A stretch of DNA of 64,000 bases from CAIUVD01 sp044338255 (GTDB taxonomy: Bacteria; Planctomycetota; UBA11346): NCBI GenBank assembly GCA_044338255.1, contig JBIILZ010000005.1, positions 1-64,000 on the forward strand, read 5' to 3'. Position numbers and translations under genes: made by a program. The notes under the pieces are model-generated. The model made no database searches and was not told the DNA's origin. It saw only the letters and a list, made by a program, of their open reading frames with translations. This document shows, piece by piece, positions 34,172 through 43,537 of the stretch. Each line of letters opens with the position of its first letter. Position 1 is the stretch's first letter.

Positions 34172-35098
34172 ATGTTTGGTTCTTATGCGCGCCCTGCGGC
34201 GTTGACGGCGGTCTACCTGGTCTGGGGATCGACCTATCTGGCGATCGCGCTGGCGGTGAAGACCCTGCCGCCCCTGCTCATGGCCGGCTCCCGTTTCATC
34301 GTCGCCGGAGCGCTCATGCTGGCGTGGTTGCGGGCCACCGGCACAGCACTGCCGGATAAGCGCCAATGGGTCGCGGCGCTGCTGGTGGGCACCTTGCTGC
34401 TGCTGGGCGGCAATGGCACCGTGTGCTTGGTCGCGCATGCGGTGCCCTCGGGCATCGTCGCCCTGATCATTGCCTGCACGACCTTGGCCATGGTCGGGGT
34501 CGGCTGGGCCTGCGGCGGACCGCGCCCGACCGCGCGCCTGAGCCTGGGCATCTTGCTCGGCCTGCTCGGCGTCGCGTTCCTGGTGTGGCGTCCGGGATCG
34601 GTGACTGCGGCGGCCTATCCCTGGTGGGGCATCGCCGCGCTCCTTGGCGCCTGCCTGAGTTGGGCCGCAGGCTCGGTGCTCAGCCGTCGCCTGGCGCCAG
34701 CGGCGCGCATTCCTTCACCGTGGATGGCGACCGCCGCGCAGATGCTCGCCGGCGGGACGGTGGTGGTGTTGGCGGGGCTCGTCGATGGCGAATGGGCGAG
34801 ATGCGCGCCGAGCGGCTTCAGCGCCGTCTCGCTGGCGGCGTGGGCCTACCTAGTGGTCGGCGGCTCGATCATCGGCTTCGGCTCGTATGTATGGCTGCTG
34901 CGCCATGCCAGCCCTGCCCTCGCCACCAGTTACGGCTACGTCAATCCGCTGGTGGCGATCGTCTTAGGGGCCTGGCTCAACCATGAGCCGGTGAACGGGC
35001 AGATGCTGTGGTCGGCAGCGATCATCCTCTCGGCTGTGGCGTTGATCGCCACCGCTGCCGGCCAGGATGGACCTCTGAGGAATGATCGCGATGCCTGA
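34172..35098 (+). CDS. EamA-family (drug/metabolite) transporter
   Basis: 308 residues with ten predicted helices in two EamA repeats. The start AVYLVWGSTYLAIALAVKTLPPLLMAGSRF is the family signature of the first repeat, and WAYLVVGGSIIGFGSYVWLLRHASPALATSYGYVNPLVAIVLG is that of the second. This is most like YedA-type exporters of amino acids or metabolites. Its last bases overlap the first codons of dnaE (ATG at 35091). Confidence 0.93.
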   Translation: MFGSYARPAALTAVYLVWGSTYLAIALAVKTLPPLLMAGSRFIVAGALMLAWLRATGTALPDKRQWVAALLVGTLLLLGGNGTVCLVAHAVPSGIVALIIACTTLAMVGVGWACGGPRPTARLSLGILLGLLGVAFLVWRPGSVTAAAYPWWGIAALLGACLSWAAGSVLSRRLAPAARIPSPWMATAAQMLAGGTVVVLAGLVDGEWARCAPSGFSAVSLAAWAYLVVGGSIIGFGSYVWLLRHASPALATSYGYVNPLVAIVLGAWLNHEPVNGQMLWSAAIILSAVALIATAAGQDGPLRNDRDA

Positions 35099-38000
35099 GT
35101 TCGTCCATCTGCACGTGCACAGCCATTTCACGCTGCTGAACTCGCCGATCACCATCGGCAAGCTGCTCGCGAATGTCGCCAAGAAGGGCATGAAGCAGGT
35201 CGCGCTTACCGATCGCGGTAATCTCTTCGGAGCCTTCGAATTCTACATGGCGGGCAAGGATCTCGCCGAGAAGGCGGCCAAGGCGGCCAAGGAATCCGCG
35301 GCCGCCCCCGACGATGGCAAGCTCGCCGCGGCCGCCGCCAAGGCCGCCGCCGCCGTGGTCACACCGATCCTCGGCTGCCAGCTGAACGTGACCCCGGGAG
35401 CGATGACCGAGAAGGTCCGCGACTGGCAACAGCTGGTGGTCCTCGCGACCAGTGAGAAGGGCTATCGCAATCTCTCGCAGCTGGTCTCGCGCGGTTGGCT
35501 GCAGGGCTTCTACTTCGAGCCGCGCGTCGATCTTGAGGCCATTCGCGAACTGCACGAGGACCTCATCTGCCTCACCGGCGCCGGGCGCTGGGGATTCCTC
35601 AACAGCCACATCCTCAAAGGCGCCAAGGAGGATGCCGCGACTCAGCTGGGCAGGCTCAAGGACATCTTCGGCGATCGGCTGTACGTCGAGCTGGCCGATC
35701 TCGGACCGGATCCGCAGCTCGATTGGCACCAGCTCATCGCCGACAACGTGGCCTTGGCCAACGCCGCCGGGGTGCCGGTAGTCGCCACCAACTGGGTGCA
35801 CTACCTCGATGCCTCGGATGCCACCATCCACGATGTGCAGTTGGCCATCGAAGGCGCGACGACGGTGATCGACACCCGGCGCAAGAAGATGCCGACCGAG
35901 GAATTCTACCTCAAGACCGGCGATGAAATGGCGGCGCGTTTCGCTGACTATCCGCAGGCGATCAGCAACACTTGCGTGATCGCCGAGCGCTGTCATGGCA
36001 AGATCCCTTCGGGGCAGTACTTCCTGCCCACGTTCCCCTGCCCTGAGGGCAAGAACGAGGACGGCCTGCTGCGCGAGCTCTGCGAACTGGGAATGGTCCA
36101 GCGCTATGGCCAGGAGGGCATCAGCGAGGCCCATCGCGAGCGTCTGGAGTTCGAGCTCAAGACCATCATCAGCATGGGCTTCCCGGCGTACTTCCTGATC
36201 GTTGCCGACTTCATCGGCTGGGCCAAACGCAACGGCATCCCGGTAGGCCCGGGGCGCGGCTCGGCGGCGGGCAGCCTGGTCGCCTACGCCATGGGCATCA
36301 CCGATATGTGCCCGCTGAAGTACGGCCTGCTCTTCGAACGCTTCCTTAATCCGGGCCGCAAGAGCATGCCCGACATCGACGTCGATTTCTGCAAGGACCG
36401 CCGCGAGGAAGTGATCAATTACGTGCGCCAGAAGTATGGCGAGGCGGCGGTGACCAACATCATGACCCTCGGCACGATGAAAGCCAAGATGGCGATCAAG
36501 GACGTCGCCCGGGCCTATGAGTGGAGTCCCGAGGAGAGTCAGGCGCTGGCCAATCTCGTGCCCGCCGATCCCAGCGGCAAGACCGATCTCAAGGTTTGCC
36601 TCGGGCTCAAGCCGCTCGATGAGAAGAAGAACGAGTTCGCCACCGTGGCGGCGATGAAGAGCCGCTACGATGAGGACGAGCGCACCCGCCGGGTGCTCGA
36701 TGGTGCGATGCAGCTTGAGAAGCTCGGCCGCAATCTCGGCGTGCATGCCTGCGGCATCATCATCGCCCCGGGTCCGGTCAGTACTTTCGTCCCGGTGTGC
36801 AAGGTCAAAGACAAGCACGCCACCCAGTTCAACATGTCGCAGGTTGAAAAAGCCGGGCTGCTGAAGATGGACTTCCTCGGTCTGAAGACCATGTCGATCC
36901 TCAAGAAGGCCTGCACCCTCGTGCAGGAGACCGACGGCATCACCGTCGACCTGCTGCAGATCCCCTTGGCCGATCCCAAGACCTTCGCGCTGCTCGGCAC
37001 CGGTCGCACGCTGGGCGTGTTCCAATGCGAATCGCGCGGCTTCCAGGAGCTCATCGCGCGTCTCAAGCCCGACCGCTTCGAGGACATGATCGCGCTCGTC
37101 GCGCTCTATCGCCCCGGTCCGCTGATGGCCAACATGCACATTGATTACTGCGACCGCAAACACGGCCTGCAGAAGGTCACCTATCCGCATCCGGTGCTCG
37201 AACAGGCGCTGAAGGAGACCTACGGGCTCTACATCTACCAGGAGCAGGTGATGACCCTGTCCCGAGAGCTCTGCGGTTTTTCGCCGGCGGAAGCCGATGA
37301 TCTGCGCAAGGCGATGGGCAAGAAGGACCTCACCATCCTTGAGAAGCTCAAGGAGAAGTTCATCAACGGCGCCTGGGAAAAATGGCAATTCGACAAGGGC
37401 GTCTGCGGCAAGATGTGGGAGTCGATCCTTGGCTTCGCCAGCTACTGCTTCAACAAATCGCACAGCGCCTGCTATGGCCTGATCGCCTATTGGACAGCGT
37501 GGTTCAAGGCCAACCACTACGCCGCCTTCATGACCGCCAACCTCATCTACGAGATGGGCGACAAGGACAAGATGACGCTCTTCGTCGAAGAGCTGAAATC
37601 ACAGCAGATCCCGGTGCTGCCTCCGGATGTCAACGAATCCGGTTGGGAATTCACGGTCGTGCGCCGTCAGCTCTCTTTGGCTGGAGAGCAGGCTGAACAG
37701 GTCGCGATCCGTTTCGGCTTCGGTGGCGTCAAGGGCGTCGGCGAAGGCGCCGCGGCGCATCTCCAGCAGGTCCGCGCCAGCGGCGGTCCCTTCACCTCGC
37801 TCTACGATCTCTGCGAACGCACTGATTCGAGGACCATCAACAAACGCGTGGTCGAGGCCGCGATCAAGGTCGGGGCCTTCGATGCCTTGCACGGCAATCG
37901 CCGGGCCTTGTACGAGACCATGGACAAGGCCTTCGATCGCGGCCAACGCGTGGCCAAGACCAAGGCCCAGAAGCAGGAGACCTTGTTCGCGACCTTCGAA

Positions 38001-38894
38001 CAAGACGCCTCGTTCATGGCCGCGACCCAGGGCTACCCCGAGGTCACCGACTGGGACATGACCGAACGGCTGCGCTATGAGAAGGAACTCACCGGCTATT
38101 GGATGAGCATGCATCCGGTGGCGGTGTACGCCGAGCTCAGTACCCGCTACGCGACCACCACCGCTGGTGAGTTGCCGGGCATGGCCAAGGGCGATCAGGT
38201 GGCGATTGCCGCCGTGGTCGTAGGCAAACGCGTGGTGAAGACCAAGACCGGACGATTCATGGCCATCCTCCAGCTCGAAGATGCCAGCGGCCGTTTCGAG
38301 GCCGTGCTCTTCCCCGGACGGCCCAATCGCAAAGGCCAGTTCGAGCCGGGTCCGTTCGAGAAATTCGGCAATGAGTGCGAAGACGATCTGGTGGCACTGT
38401 TCATCGGCAGCGTCGAGTTCCGCGAGCAGCGCCGCGCCAGCCGCCCGCCTGGTGATGGCGGCGATGAGGAGACCCTCGATCCCGCGGCCGTCGATGGTGA
38501 TGAGGAAGGCGGCGTGGTCGCCCAAGAGGAGCAGGTGGTACGCATGCCGAGCCTGCAGGTGGCGGCGATGATCCCCATGGGCCTGGTGCCGGAGCGCCTC
38601 ACCCGCGACATCACCATCGCCTGGTCGGTGGCGCGCATGCCCGCGCCGACGGTGGTGGCAGAGATGGAAAATCTCTTCAAGGAGAACGATGGCGATTGCC
38701 CGGTGACCATCCTCGTGCACGTCCCCGATGGCGTCGCCCTGACCTTGGCCCTCGGCGATAAATGGAAGGTCCGCGCGACCGCGAAACTCATCGGCGAGCT
38801 GCAGCGTCTGTGGGGTTCTGAGCAGGTCATCCTCCATGCCCAGGACCCTTTGCTGCTCGGACGTCAAGAGCGCGGGTACTCGCGAGCCGGTTGA
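35091..38894 (+). CDS. dnaE: DNA polymerase III alpha subunit
   Basis: Replicative polymerase, 1267 residues. Order: PHP domain (EFVHLHVHSHFTLLNSP) with an Ala/Lys-rich insertion at about 65-90 unlike E. coli, palm with the catalytic Asp pair in PDIDVDF, VHACGIIIAPGP, thumb and fingers with the conserved YQEQVMTLSREL, then a helix-hairpin-helix region, and an OB-fold (QVAIAAVVVGKRVVKTKTGRFMAILQLED). The C-terminal tau-binding region follows. The initiation codon overlaps the end of the transporter gene; an ATG at 35082 would add only three residues. It is unclear whether the two genes share a promoter. Confidence 0.97.
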   Translation: MPEFVHLHVHSHFTLLNSPITIGKLLANVAKKGMKQVALTDRGNLFGAFEFYMAGKDLAEKAAKAAKESAAAPDDGKLAAAAAKAAAAVVTPILGCQLNVTPGAMTEKVRDWQQLVVLATSEKGYRNLSQLVSRGWLQGFYFEPRVDLEAIRELHEDLICLTGAGRWGFLNSHILKGAKEDAATQLGRLKDIFGDRLYVELADLGPDPQLDWHQLIADNVALANAAGVPVVATNWVHYLDASDATIHDVQLAIEGATTVIDTRRKKMPTEEFYLKTGDEMAARFADYPQAISNTCVIAERCHGKIPSGQYFLPTFPCPEGKNEDGLLRELCELGMVQRYGQEGISEAHRERLEFELKTIISMGFPAYFLIVADFIGWAKRNGIPVGPGRGSAAGSLVAYAMGITDMCPLKYGLLFERFLNPGRKSMPDIDVDFCKDRREEVINYVRQKYGEAAVTNIMTLGTMKAKMAIKDVARAYEWSPEESQALANLVPADPSGKTDLKVCLGLKPLDEKKNEFATVAAMKSRYDEDERTRRVLDGAMQLEKLGRNLGVHACGIIIAPGPVSTFVPVCKVKDKHATQFNMSQVEKAGLLKMDFLGLKTMSILKKACTLVQETDGITVDLLQIPLADPKTFALLGTGRTLGVFQCESRGFQELIARLKPDRFEDMIALVALYRPGPLMANMHIDYCDRKHGLQKVTYPHPVLEQALKETYGLYIYQEQVMTLSRELCGFSPAEADDLRKAMGKKDLTILEKLKEKFINGAWEKWQFDKGVCGKMWESILGFASYCFNKSHSACYGLIAYWTAWFKANHYAAFMTANLIYEMGDKDKMTLFVEELKSQQIPVLPPDVNESGWEFTVVRRQLSLAGEQAEQVAIRFGFGGVKGVGEGAAAHLQQVRASGGPFTSLYDLCERTDSRTINKRVVEAAIKVGAFDALHGNRRALYETMDKAFDRGQRVAKTKAQKQETLFATFEQDASFMAATQGYPEVTDWDMTERLRYEKELTGYWMSMHPVAVYAELSTRYATTTAGELPGMAKGDQVAIAAVVVGKRVVKTKTGRFMAILQLEDASGRFEAVLFPGRPNRKGQFEPGPFEKFGNECEDDLVALFIGSVEFREQRRASRPPGDGGDEETLDPAAVDGDEEGGVVAQEEQVVRMPSLQVAAMIPMGLVPERLTRDITIAWSVARMPAPTVVAEMENLFKENDGDCPVTILVHVPDGVALTLALGDKWKVRATAKLIGELQRLWGSEQVILHAQDPLLLGRQERGYSRAG

Positions 38895-38953
38895 TGGTAT
38901 CAAAAGTGTGTTGGTTTTTCCGGCAGCCGGTCGCGTTTTATTGACGCGGCCCG

Positions 38954-38967
38954 TGCCCGATCGGGCA
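38954..38967. promoter_or_regulatory. 14-bp perfect palindrome upstream of the sigma-54 activator gene
   Basis: TGCCCGATCGGGCA is its own reverse complement. It lies 93 bases before the activator ATG. Two related sequences follow the activator gene (40094 and 40113). The TGCC-N6-GGCA pattern suggests a dimeric regulator site, most simply the activator itself. Confidence 0.6.
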
Positions 38968-39060
38968 TGCCCAAGAAGGAAAGTCGGATCTTTGATTGTA
39001 CCCAGGAATCTTCGCGCTAACCGTAGGCCGTTCCTCTCTGCACCGCCTCAAAGGTCTCTC

Positions 39061-40074
39061 ATGATCACCGACGCGACTCCTGCAATTGGCCACGTATGTC
39101 AAGAAAACTCAGCAATTTTAGGGCTTTCTCCGGCAATCATCGATCTTCGCCGACAGTTGCCGCGGGTCGCGGCCGCTGGGCGCACGACCTTGATCGTCGG
39201 TCCGACCGGTAGCGGAAAGGAGCTCGTTGCGCGTGAACTTCATGCCCGCTCGCCACGCAGCGCGGCGCCCTTCATCGCCGTGAATTGCGGAGCCTTGCCG
39301 GACTCGCTGGTGGAATCGGAACTGTTCGGACACAGTCGCGGCGCCTTCACCGGCGCCAATGACATCCGCGCCGGTCTGGTGCCGAGCGCGGCGGGCGGGA
39401 CCCTCTTCCTCGACGAAATCAACTCGCTGACCTTGAGTGCCCAATCGGCGTTACTGCGCTTTCTTGAAAACGGCGAGTTCCGCCCGGTGGGTTCCGATCG
39501 GGTGATGAAGTCCAACAGCTGGGTGATCGCGGCCGCCAACCAGGATCTTCATCACGGCGTCGAAAGCGGATCCTTCCGTCGCGATCTGCTCTACCGCCTG
39601 GAAGTGATCCGCGTCAAGGTCCCGGCCCTGGCCATGCGCGGCGACGACATCCTGCTGCTGGCCGAACATTTCCTCGCCGAGACCGACCATGCCTACGGCT
39701 TCAGCGGTGGTGCCCGTCAGGCCCTGCTCAAGCATTCCTGGCCGGGTAACATCCGCGAGTTGAAGCATCGCGTGCTCAATGCCGCGGTACTCGGCGAAGG
39801 ACCGTGGATCGAGGCCCAGGACCTTGGTCTCGCCGAGGGCCAGGTGCTGCCCTTGTCGGCGGCGGTGGGCCTCTCGAACGAGCTCTGGGGCCTGATCGAA
39901 TCCGGCATGACCCTCGGCCAAGCGATCGAGCATTGTGAACGGCAGTTGATCATCGGCGCCTTGCGCGCCGAAGAGAACAATCGTACCCGGGCGGCGTCGC
40001 GCCTGGGCATCCACGTGCGCACGATCTTCAAGAAGTTGGCCGGCGAGACGAGCAACGAGACGCCCTGGGGTTGA
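39061..40074 (+). CDS. Sigma-54-dependent transcription activator without a sensory domain
   Basis: 337 residues. After about 30 residues the AAA+ sigma-54 interaction domain begins: Walker A GPTGSGKE, the GAFTGA loop intact in ELFGHSRGAFTGAN, Walker B GGTLFLDEINSL, and the Arg-finger region FRRDLLYRLEV. The C-terminus (about 285-330) is a Fis-type HTH (ALRAEENNRTRAASRLGIHVRTIFKKL). No receiver, GAF or PAS domain is present, as in PspF or HrpR/HrpS. Such proteins are usually held off by a partner or act when expressed. It lies 220 bases before a fifteen-gene cluster, with related palindromes on both sides, and is the likely regulator of that cluster. Confidence 0.92.
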   Translation: MITDATPAIGHVCQENSAILGLSPAIIDLRRQLPRVAAAGRTTLIVGPTGSGKELVARELHARSPRSAAPFIAVNCGALPDSLVESELFGHSRGAFTGANDIRAGLVPSAAGGTLFLDEINSLTLSAQSALLRFLENGEFRPVGSDRVMKSNSWVIAAANQDLHHGVESGSFRRDLLYRLEVIRVKVPALAMRGDDILLLAEHFLAETDHAYGFSGGARQALLKHSWPGNIRELKHRVLNAAVLGEGPWIEAQDLGLAEGQVLPLSAAVGLSNELWGLIESGMTLGQAIEHCERQLIIGALRAEENNRTRAASRLGIHVRTIFKKLAGETSNETPWG

Positions 40075-40093
40075 GTGCTCTTCCTGAATTGAG

Positions 40094-40126
40094 TGCCTGA
40101 ATGGGCAGGCAGTGCCCGGTTAGGCA
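40094..40126. promoter_or_regulatory. Two tandem copies of the TGCC-N6-GGCA palindrome upstream of the cluster
   Basis: TGCCTGAATGGGCA (40094-40107) and TGCCCGGTTAGGCA (40113-40126), start-to-start 19 bases, each an imperfect palindrome differing from the 38954 copy at three positions. They could be enhancer sites for the sigma-54 activator. A -24/-12-like element with GG and a TC instead of GC is seen at 40153-40169, but it is weak. The two halves can also pair as one hairpin; there is no T-run after it. Confidence 0.55.
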
Positions 40127-40294
40127 CGCGGGCTATGATCGAATGGGCGTGGTTGGCGGCGAACCTTCTGTAGCAGATCGCGCGATGATCGCATAATATC
40201 CGTAAAATACCGTTAAATTAAGCAATCTTCAGCGTTGAACAGGCGTACCTTCCGATTGGCACGGAGCGCACTGTGGTGGGACGTGAGGATTCCT

Positions 40295-42274
40295 ATGTCA
40301 GCCGTCACTCCTTGCCGTGCCCTGGTTTCTGAGCGCTTCCCGGTGGCCTCGTTCGTGGTCGAAGTACCTCCCGAACGATGCTTCGAATTGGCCTGCGCCA
40401 CCGACCCCGCGCTGTTCCATCCCACCAATCAACCGCAACGCACCGCCAAGAATTTCTGGACCAGCCGCTTCGGCGGTCTGATGCGTGCGCCGGCGGGAAG
40501 GGCGACCTACCTGCTGCCGCCTGAGCAGCTGCGCCATTTCGCCGGTGCGCCGCGCCTGTACTACGCGCTCGGAACCTATGGCGGTGTCAACGGCGAACGG
40601 CCACAGTTCTCGATCCAGGCAAGTCAGCCCGAACGTATTCCTTACATCCGCATCGCCCCTGATTTTACCGGTCGTTCGCTCGATCGTCGGCGATTGGAGG
40701 GGGTCGCGGTCGGTGACAACCGCTATGGTCGCAAGGCCCACGATCTGGTTTGGGGCGGCGATCTCCTCGAACGCGCGGCTCCCGCGCATAGTTGGCGTGG
40801 AGCTCCTGGCGATGGCGCTGCCGATGGTGCCACTGCTGATGGTGCCACTGCTGATGGTGCCACAGCGGTGCTGCTGGCACCCGCGCCGAGCGTGCGGTCT
40901 CCCGTAGCGTCGCCCGATCTGCTCTTGGCCGATGAACCGAGCGGCTGCGAACATCCGGATGAATTAGCGACCAGCGCTCATTCCCCCGTGGCCCTCGATG
41001 TCGACGACGGCCAAGAGCCTTATGGCCGCCAACGCAGTCCACGACGGACGTCGTCTGCGCCACAGTTTTCCGCGCCACAGGCAACGCCCCGTGCTGCCCG
41101 CCCCGCCGCGCGTGCGCCTGCCGCGTATGGCCGCCGCGGCACGCGCTATGGATCAGCTGACGAGGAGACGTCCGAGAGCGTCACCGCCTGGGCCGAGCAC
41201 GATCCCGATTTCAGCGATGACGATGATGGCCATGCCACCCATGACGATGACGCTCAGCCAGTCCTGGGTTCGGCCGGCCGCAAGGTGGCCCGCCAACTGG
41301 CGGCGAGCGAACTCGACCTTGCCGAAAAATTCCGCATCGTGCAGCTGGTCGCGGAATTTGAGTCGGGTTTGCAGACCGGTGATCTCGATCAGCCGCAACG
41401 CCGGGCCCGAGCCTATGGCGCGATCAACGCCAATACCGATGGTGCCGGTCTCTCTTGGGGCCTGATCCAATTCACCCAGAGCGGCGGCGCCCTCGGCGAC
41501 GTCCTGCACGCCGCCGAGCAGCGCGATCCGGAGCAGTTCGCGGTGATCTTCGGTGCCGACAGCCAGGCTCTTCTGGCGACCACCGGCGCGGCTACCAGCA
41601 ACGAACGCATGCAGCCGGTGGCGGGTGCTAATCTCTGGGAAGCGCCATGGGTCGCGCGTTTCCGCGCCGCTGGCGCCGTCGCCGCCTGTCAGGCCGCGCA
41701 AAACCAGGTCGCCATCGAACGCTACTTCGATCCGTTGCTGGCCTTCGCCGGCCGGCTGGGGTTCGATAGCGAACGGGCCCTGGCGATGCTCTATGATCGC
41801 GGCGTGCAGCAGGGCCTCGGCCGGGGACCGGCGTGGATCATGGCCGCCGCCGGTCCGATCCGTTCCGAGCGCAACGATCTGCCACGGGCCTTGCTGGCGC
41901 TCGGCCATGCCGATCTGCGTGCCTTCCAGCGCAGCGTGCCGGGCCTCACCGTCGATGGCCGTTTTGGCGCCAAATCGCATGCCGCCCTGACCGCCGCCTT
42001 GCGCGACCTGGGCAGCGCGTCGCCCTTCACCGTCAGCTCACGCGATGAGATGCTGACGATGATGGTCGCCGCCGCCGCCGACGAAGCTCAGGCCGCGGAC
42101 AGCGCTCTCGCCGAGGCGCAGACCGCCCTCGCGGCCGCGCCGCAGCGCCAGGACTTGATCGCAGCCCGCGATCAGGCCCGCCGCACGCAGGTGTGGAAGC
42201 AGGCGCGCGCGCAGCGCCTGGATCAGCTGCGGCATAGTCAGGTGGTCACCGACACGCTCTATACCTGGGCCTGA
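40295..42274 (+). CDS. GH46/lysozyme-like and peptidoglycan-binding protein, first gene of the cluster
   Basis: 659 residues. GAGGA lies five bases before the ATG. Residues about 8-150 are a compact unknown domain (FVVEVPPERCFELACATDPA, RLYYALGTYGG). A low-complexity Ala/Asp/Arg stretch (about 160-340) holds a 15-bp in-frame DNA repeat (40823-40863). Residues about 345-530 resemble GH46 chitosanase/lysozyme-superfamily enzymes: Glu in AEFESG and Asp in INANTDGAGLSWGLIQFTQ stand where the catalytic pair of GH46 lies. Then HADLRAFQRSVPGLTVDGRFGAKSHAAL looks like a peptidoglycan-binding module, and a coiled-coil Ala/Gln/Arg tail ends the protein. No signal peptide. It likely cuts or binds a cell-wall polysaccharide. 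Assignments are by motif only. Confidence 0.6.
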   Translation: MSAVTPCRALVSERFPVASFVVEVPPERCFELACATDPALFHPTNQPQRTAKNFWTSRFGGLMRAPAGRATYLLPPEQLRHFAGAPRLYYALGTYGGVNGERPQFSIQASQPERIPYIRIAPDFTGRSLDRRRLEGVAVGDNRYGRKAHDLVWGGDLLERAAPAHSWRGAPGDGAADGATADGATADGATAVLLAPAPSVRSPVASPDLLLADEPSGCEHPDELATSAHSPVALDVDDGQEPYGRQRSPRRTSSAPQFSAPQATPRAARPAARAPAAYGRRGTRYGSADEETSESVTAWAEHDPDFSDDDDGHATHDDDAQPVLGSAGRKVARQLAASELDLAEKFRIVQLVAEFESGLQTGDLDQPQRRARAYGAINANTDGAGLSWGLIQFTQSGGALGDVLHAAEQRDPEQFAVIFGADSQALLATTGAATSNERMQPVAGANLWEAPWVARFRAAGAVAACQAAQNQVAIERYFDPLLAFAGRLGFDSERALAMLYDRGVQQGLGRGPAWIMAAAGPIRSERNDLPRALLALGHADLRAFQRSVPGLTVDGRFGAKSHAALTAALRDLGSASPFTVSSRDEMLTMMVAAAADEAQAADSALAEAQTALAAAPQRQDLIAARDQARRTQVWKQARAQRLDQLRHSQVVTDTLYTWA

Positions 42275-42277
42275 TCC

Positions 42278-43537
42278 ATGGCTGACGCGCCTCATCTGGC
42301 CTTGGCGGCCTTGTCGCAGTTGGAGCGCAGCGCCGAACGGCTGGCGCCCAATGAACGCGCGGGATTCCGTCGGCAGCTGCAGACCATCGCCACGGTCCTC
42401 GGTGGGCACGCGGCGCCGCGGGCCACCGCCCAAGCGGCACGTGATCCGTATGCGGCGCTCTTGACCCCGGACTTGATGGTTCCGGGACGAGCTGTTCCGG
42501 CAGGAGCAGTTCCGGCAGGAGCATTCCCGGCACGCGCGGCGCACGCCGGCGCCCTCGGCACGCCGCTGGATCTGGAGGCCGAGCTCGGGAGGCAGGGCGG
42601 ATCCGCTGCATCAGGCGGCGATGAGCGCGGTCCGGAACAGGCCGCGGGTACATTGCCGGCAATGGGTCCCGCTCCGGCATCCGCCGCTCCAGCGGCAAAA
42701 CGCCCGGATGCCACCGAGATCATCGGCCAACGCGTCGCCACCGCCCTCGAGGCCGTGGCCTTCACCGACTTCGTCGCGGGGTTGGTGCGCGGGACCTTCC
42801 AGGCCATTGTCGACGCCACCGCCCAGCAGATGCGCGAGTATGCCGACCTGGTGGCGAACATCTCGCGTTCGGCGGATTCGTTCACGCGCGACAACGTCAC
42901 CGTGGAGCAGGCCCGGCTGTGGCTGTCGAATCGTCATGCGCTGGACCTCTACGTCGCCGTGCCGCAACCCGGCCGCGGCGGTACGCCGACCCTCTGCGTG
43001 CAGGCGCGCAGCGTCGGGCAATCGCCGGAATGGTTGGATCAGTACCAGTTGAGCGGCGCTGAGCTGAACAACGAATTGAGCGAAGGTCCGCTGCTGGCGG
43101 CGGGGCGGGCCAAGCTCGGTGAAGAGCGCTTGCAGAACCTCGCCTCGATGGTGCTGATGGGCTTGAACCGGGTGGTGGTCAAAGACGGCGAAATCGCCGC
43201 CAAGCTGCAGTTCCATGCCACGGCCCAGGATCGCAGCGCGGCGGAAGTCGCGGTCGAGAATCGTGGTCAGCAGGGCAACATTGCCCAGCGCCAGACCGAG
43301 ATGAGCGCCCAGGCCATAACCATGGTCTCGACCAACAAGGCCAACGCCCAGTCGGATGCCAACATCCGCGCCGATCTGATGGGCGAAGTGCGCATAAAAT
43401 TCGCCACCGAGACCTTCAACCTCAATCAATTCGCCGACACCCAGGCGATCCAGCTGATCTCCCAGCACGCCCGCTGGCGCGGCGATGTGCCCGCCGCCGC
43501 CCCGGCCACGCCACCGCCGGCTCCTGGAAACGGCTGA
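42278..43537 (+). CDS. Cluster paralogue 1 (unrecognised family)
   Basis: 419 residues; I do not recognise the family. N-terminal helical module (residues about 1-45, LERSAERLAPNERAGFRRQL), an Ala/Pro/Gly linker with a 15-bp DNA repeat (AVPAGAVPAGAFPA), then the core block shared with four other cluster proteins: FTDFVAGLVRGTFQAIVDAT, a Gln-Met helix, then SMVLMGLNRVVVKDGEIAAK and a C-terminal GEVRIKFATETF strand. It is the most divergent in the middle, with the conserved VVV-DG-xxxAK hairpin retained. It starts 3 bases after the upstream stop. Probably structural rather than enzymatic, since no catalytic motif is seen. Confidence 0.75.
   Translation: MADAPHLALAALSQLERSAERLAPNERAGFRRQLQTIATVLGGHAAPRATAQAARDPYAALLTPDLMVPGRAVPAGAVPAGAFPARAAHAGALGTPLDLEAELGRQGGSAASGGDERGPEQAAGTLPAMGPAPASAAPAAKRPDATEIIGQRVATALEAVAFTDFVAGLVRGTFQAIVDATAQQMREYADLVANISRSADSFTRDNVTVEQARLWLSNRHALDLYVAVPQPGRGGTPTLCVQARSVGQSPEWLDQYQLSGAELNNELSEGPLLAAGRAKLGEERLQNLASMVLMGLNRVVVKDGEIAAKLQFHATAQDRSAAEVAVENRGQQGNIAQRQTEMSAQAITMVSTNKANAQSDANIRADLMGEVRIKFATETFNLNQFADTQAIQLISQHARWRGDVPAAAPATPPPAPGNG

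Noticed and set aside
35022..37517. 831-codon open frame antisense to dnaE
   Set aside because: Composition is His/Gly/Leu/Asp-rich in the way typical of reversed high-GC codons; dnaE on the plus strand is certain.
40256..40272. Sigma-54 promoter starting TTGGCACG before the first cluster gene
   Set aside because: The -24 half is perfect but the -12 position has AC instead of GC, and the predicted start would fall on the ribosome site 12 bases before the ATG.
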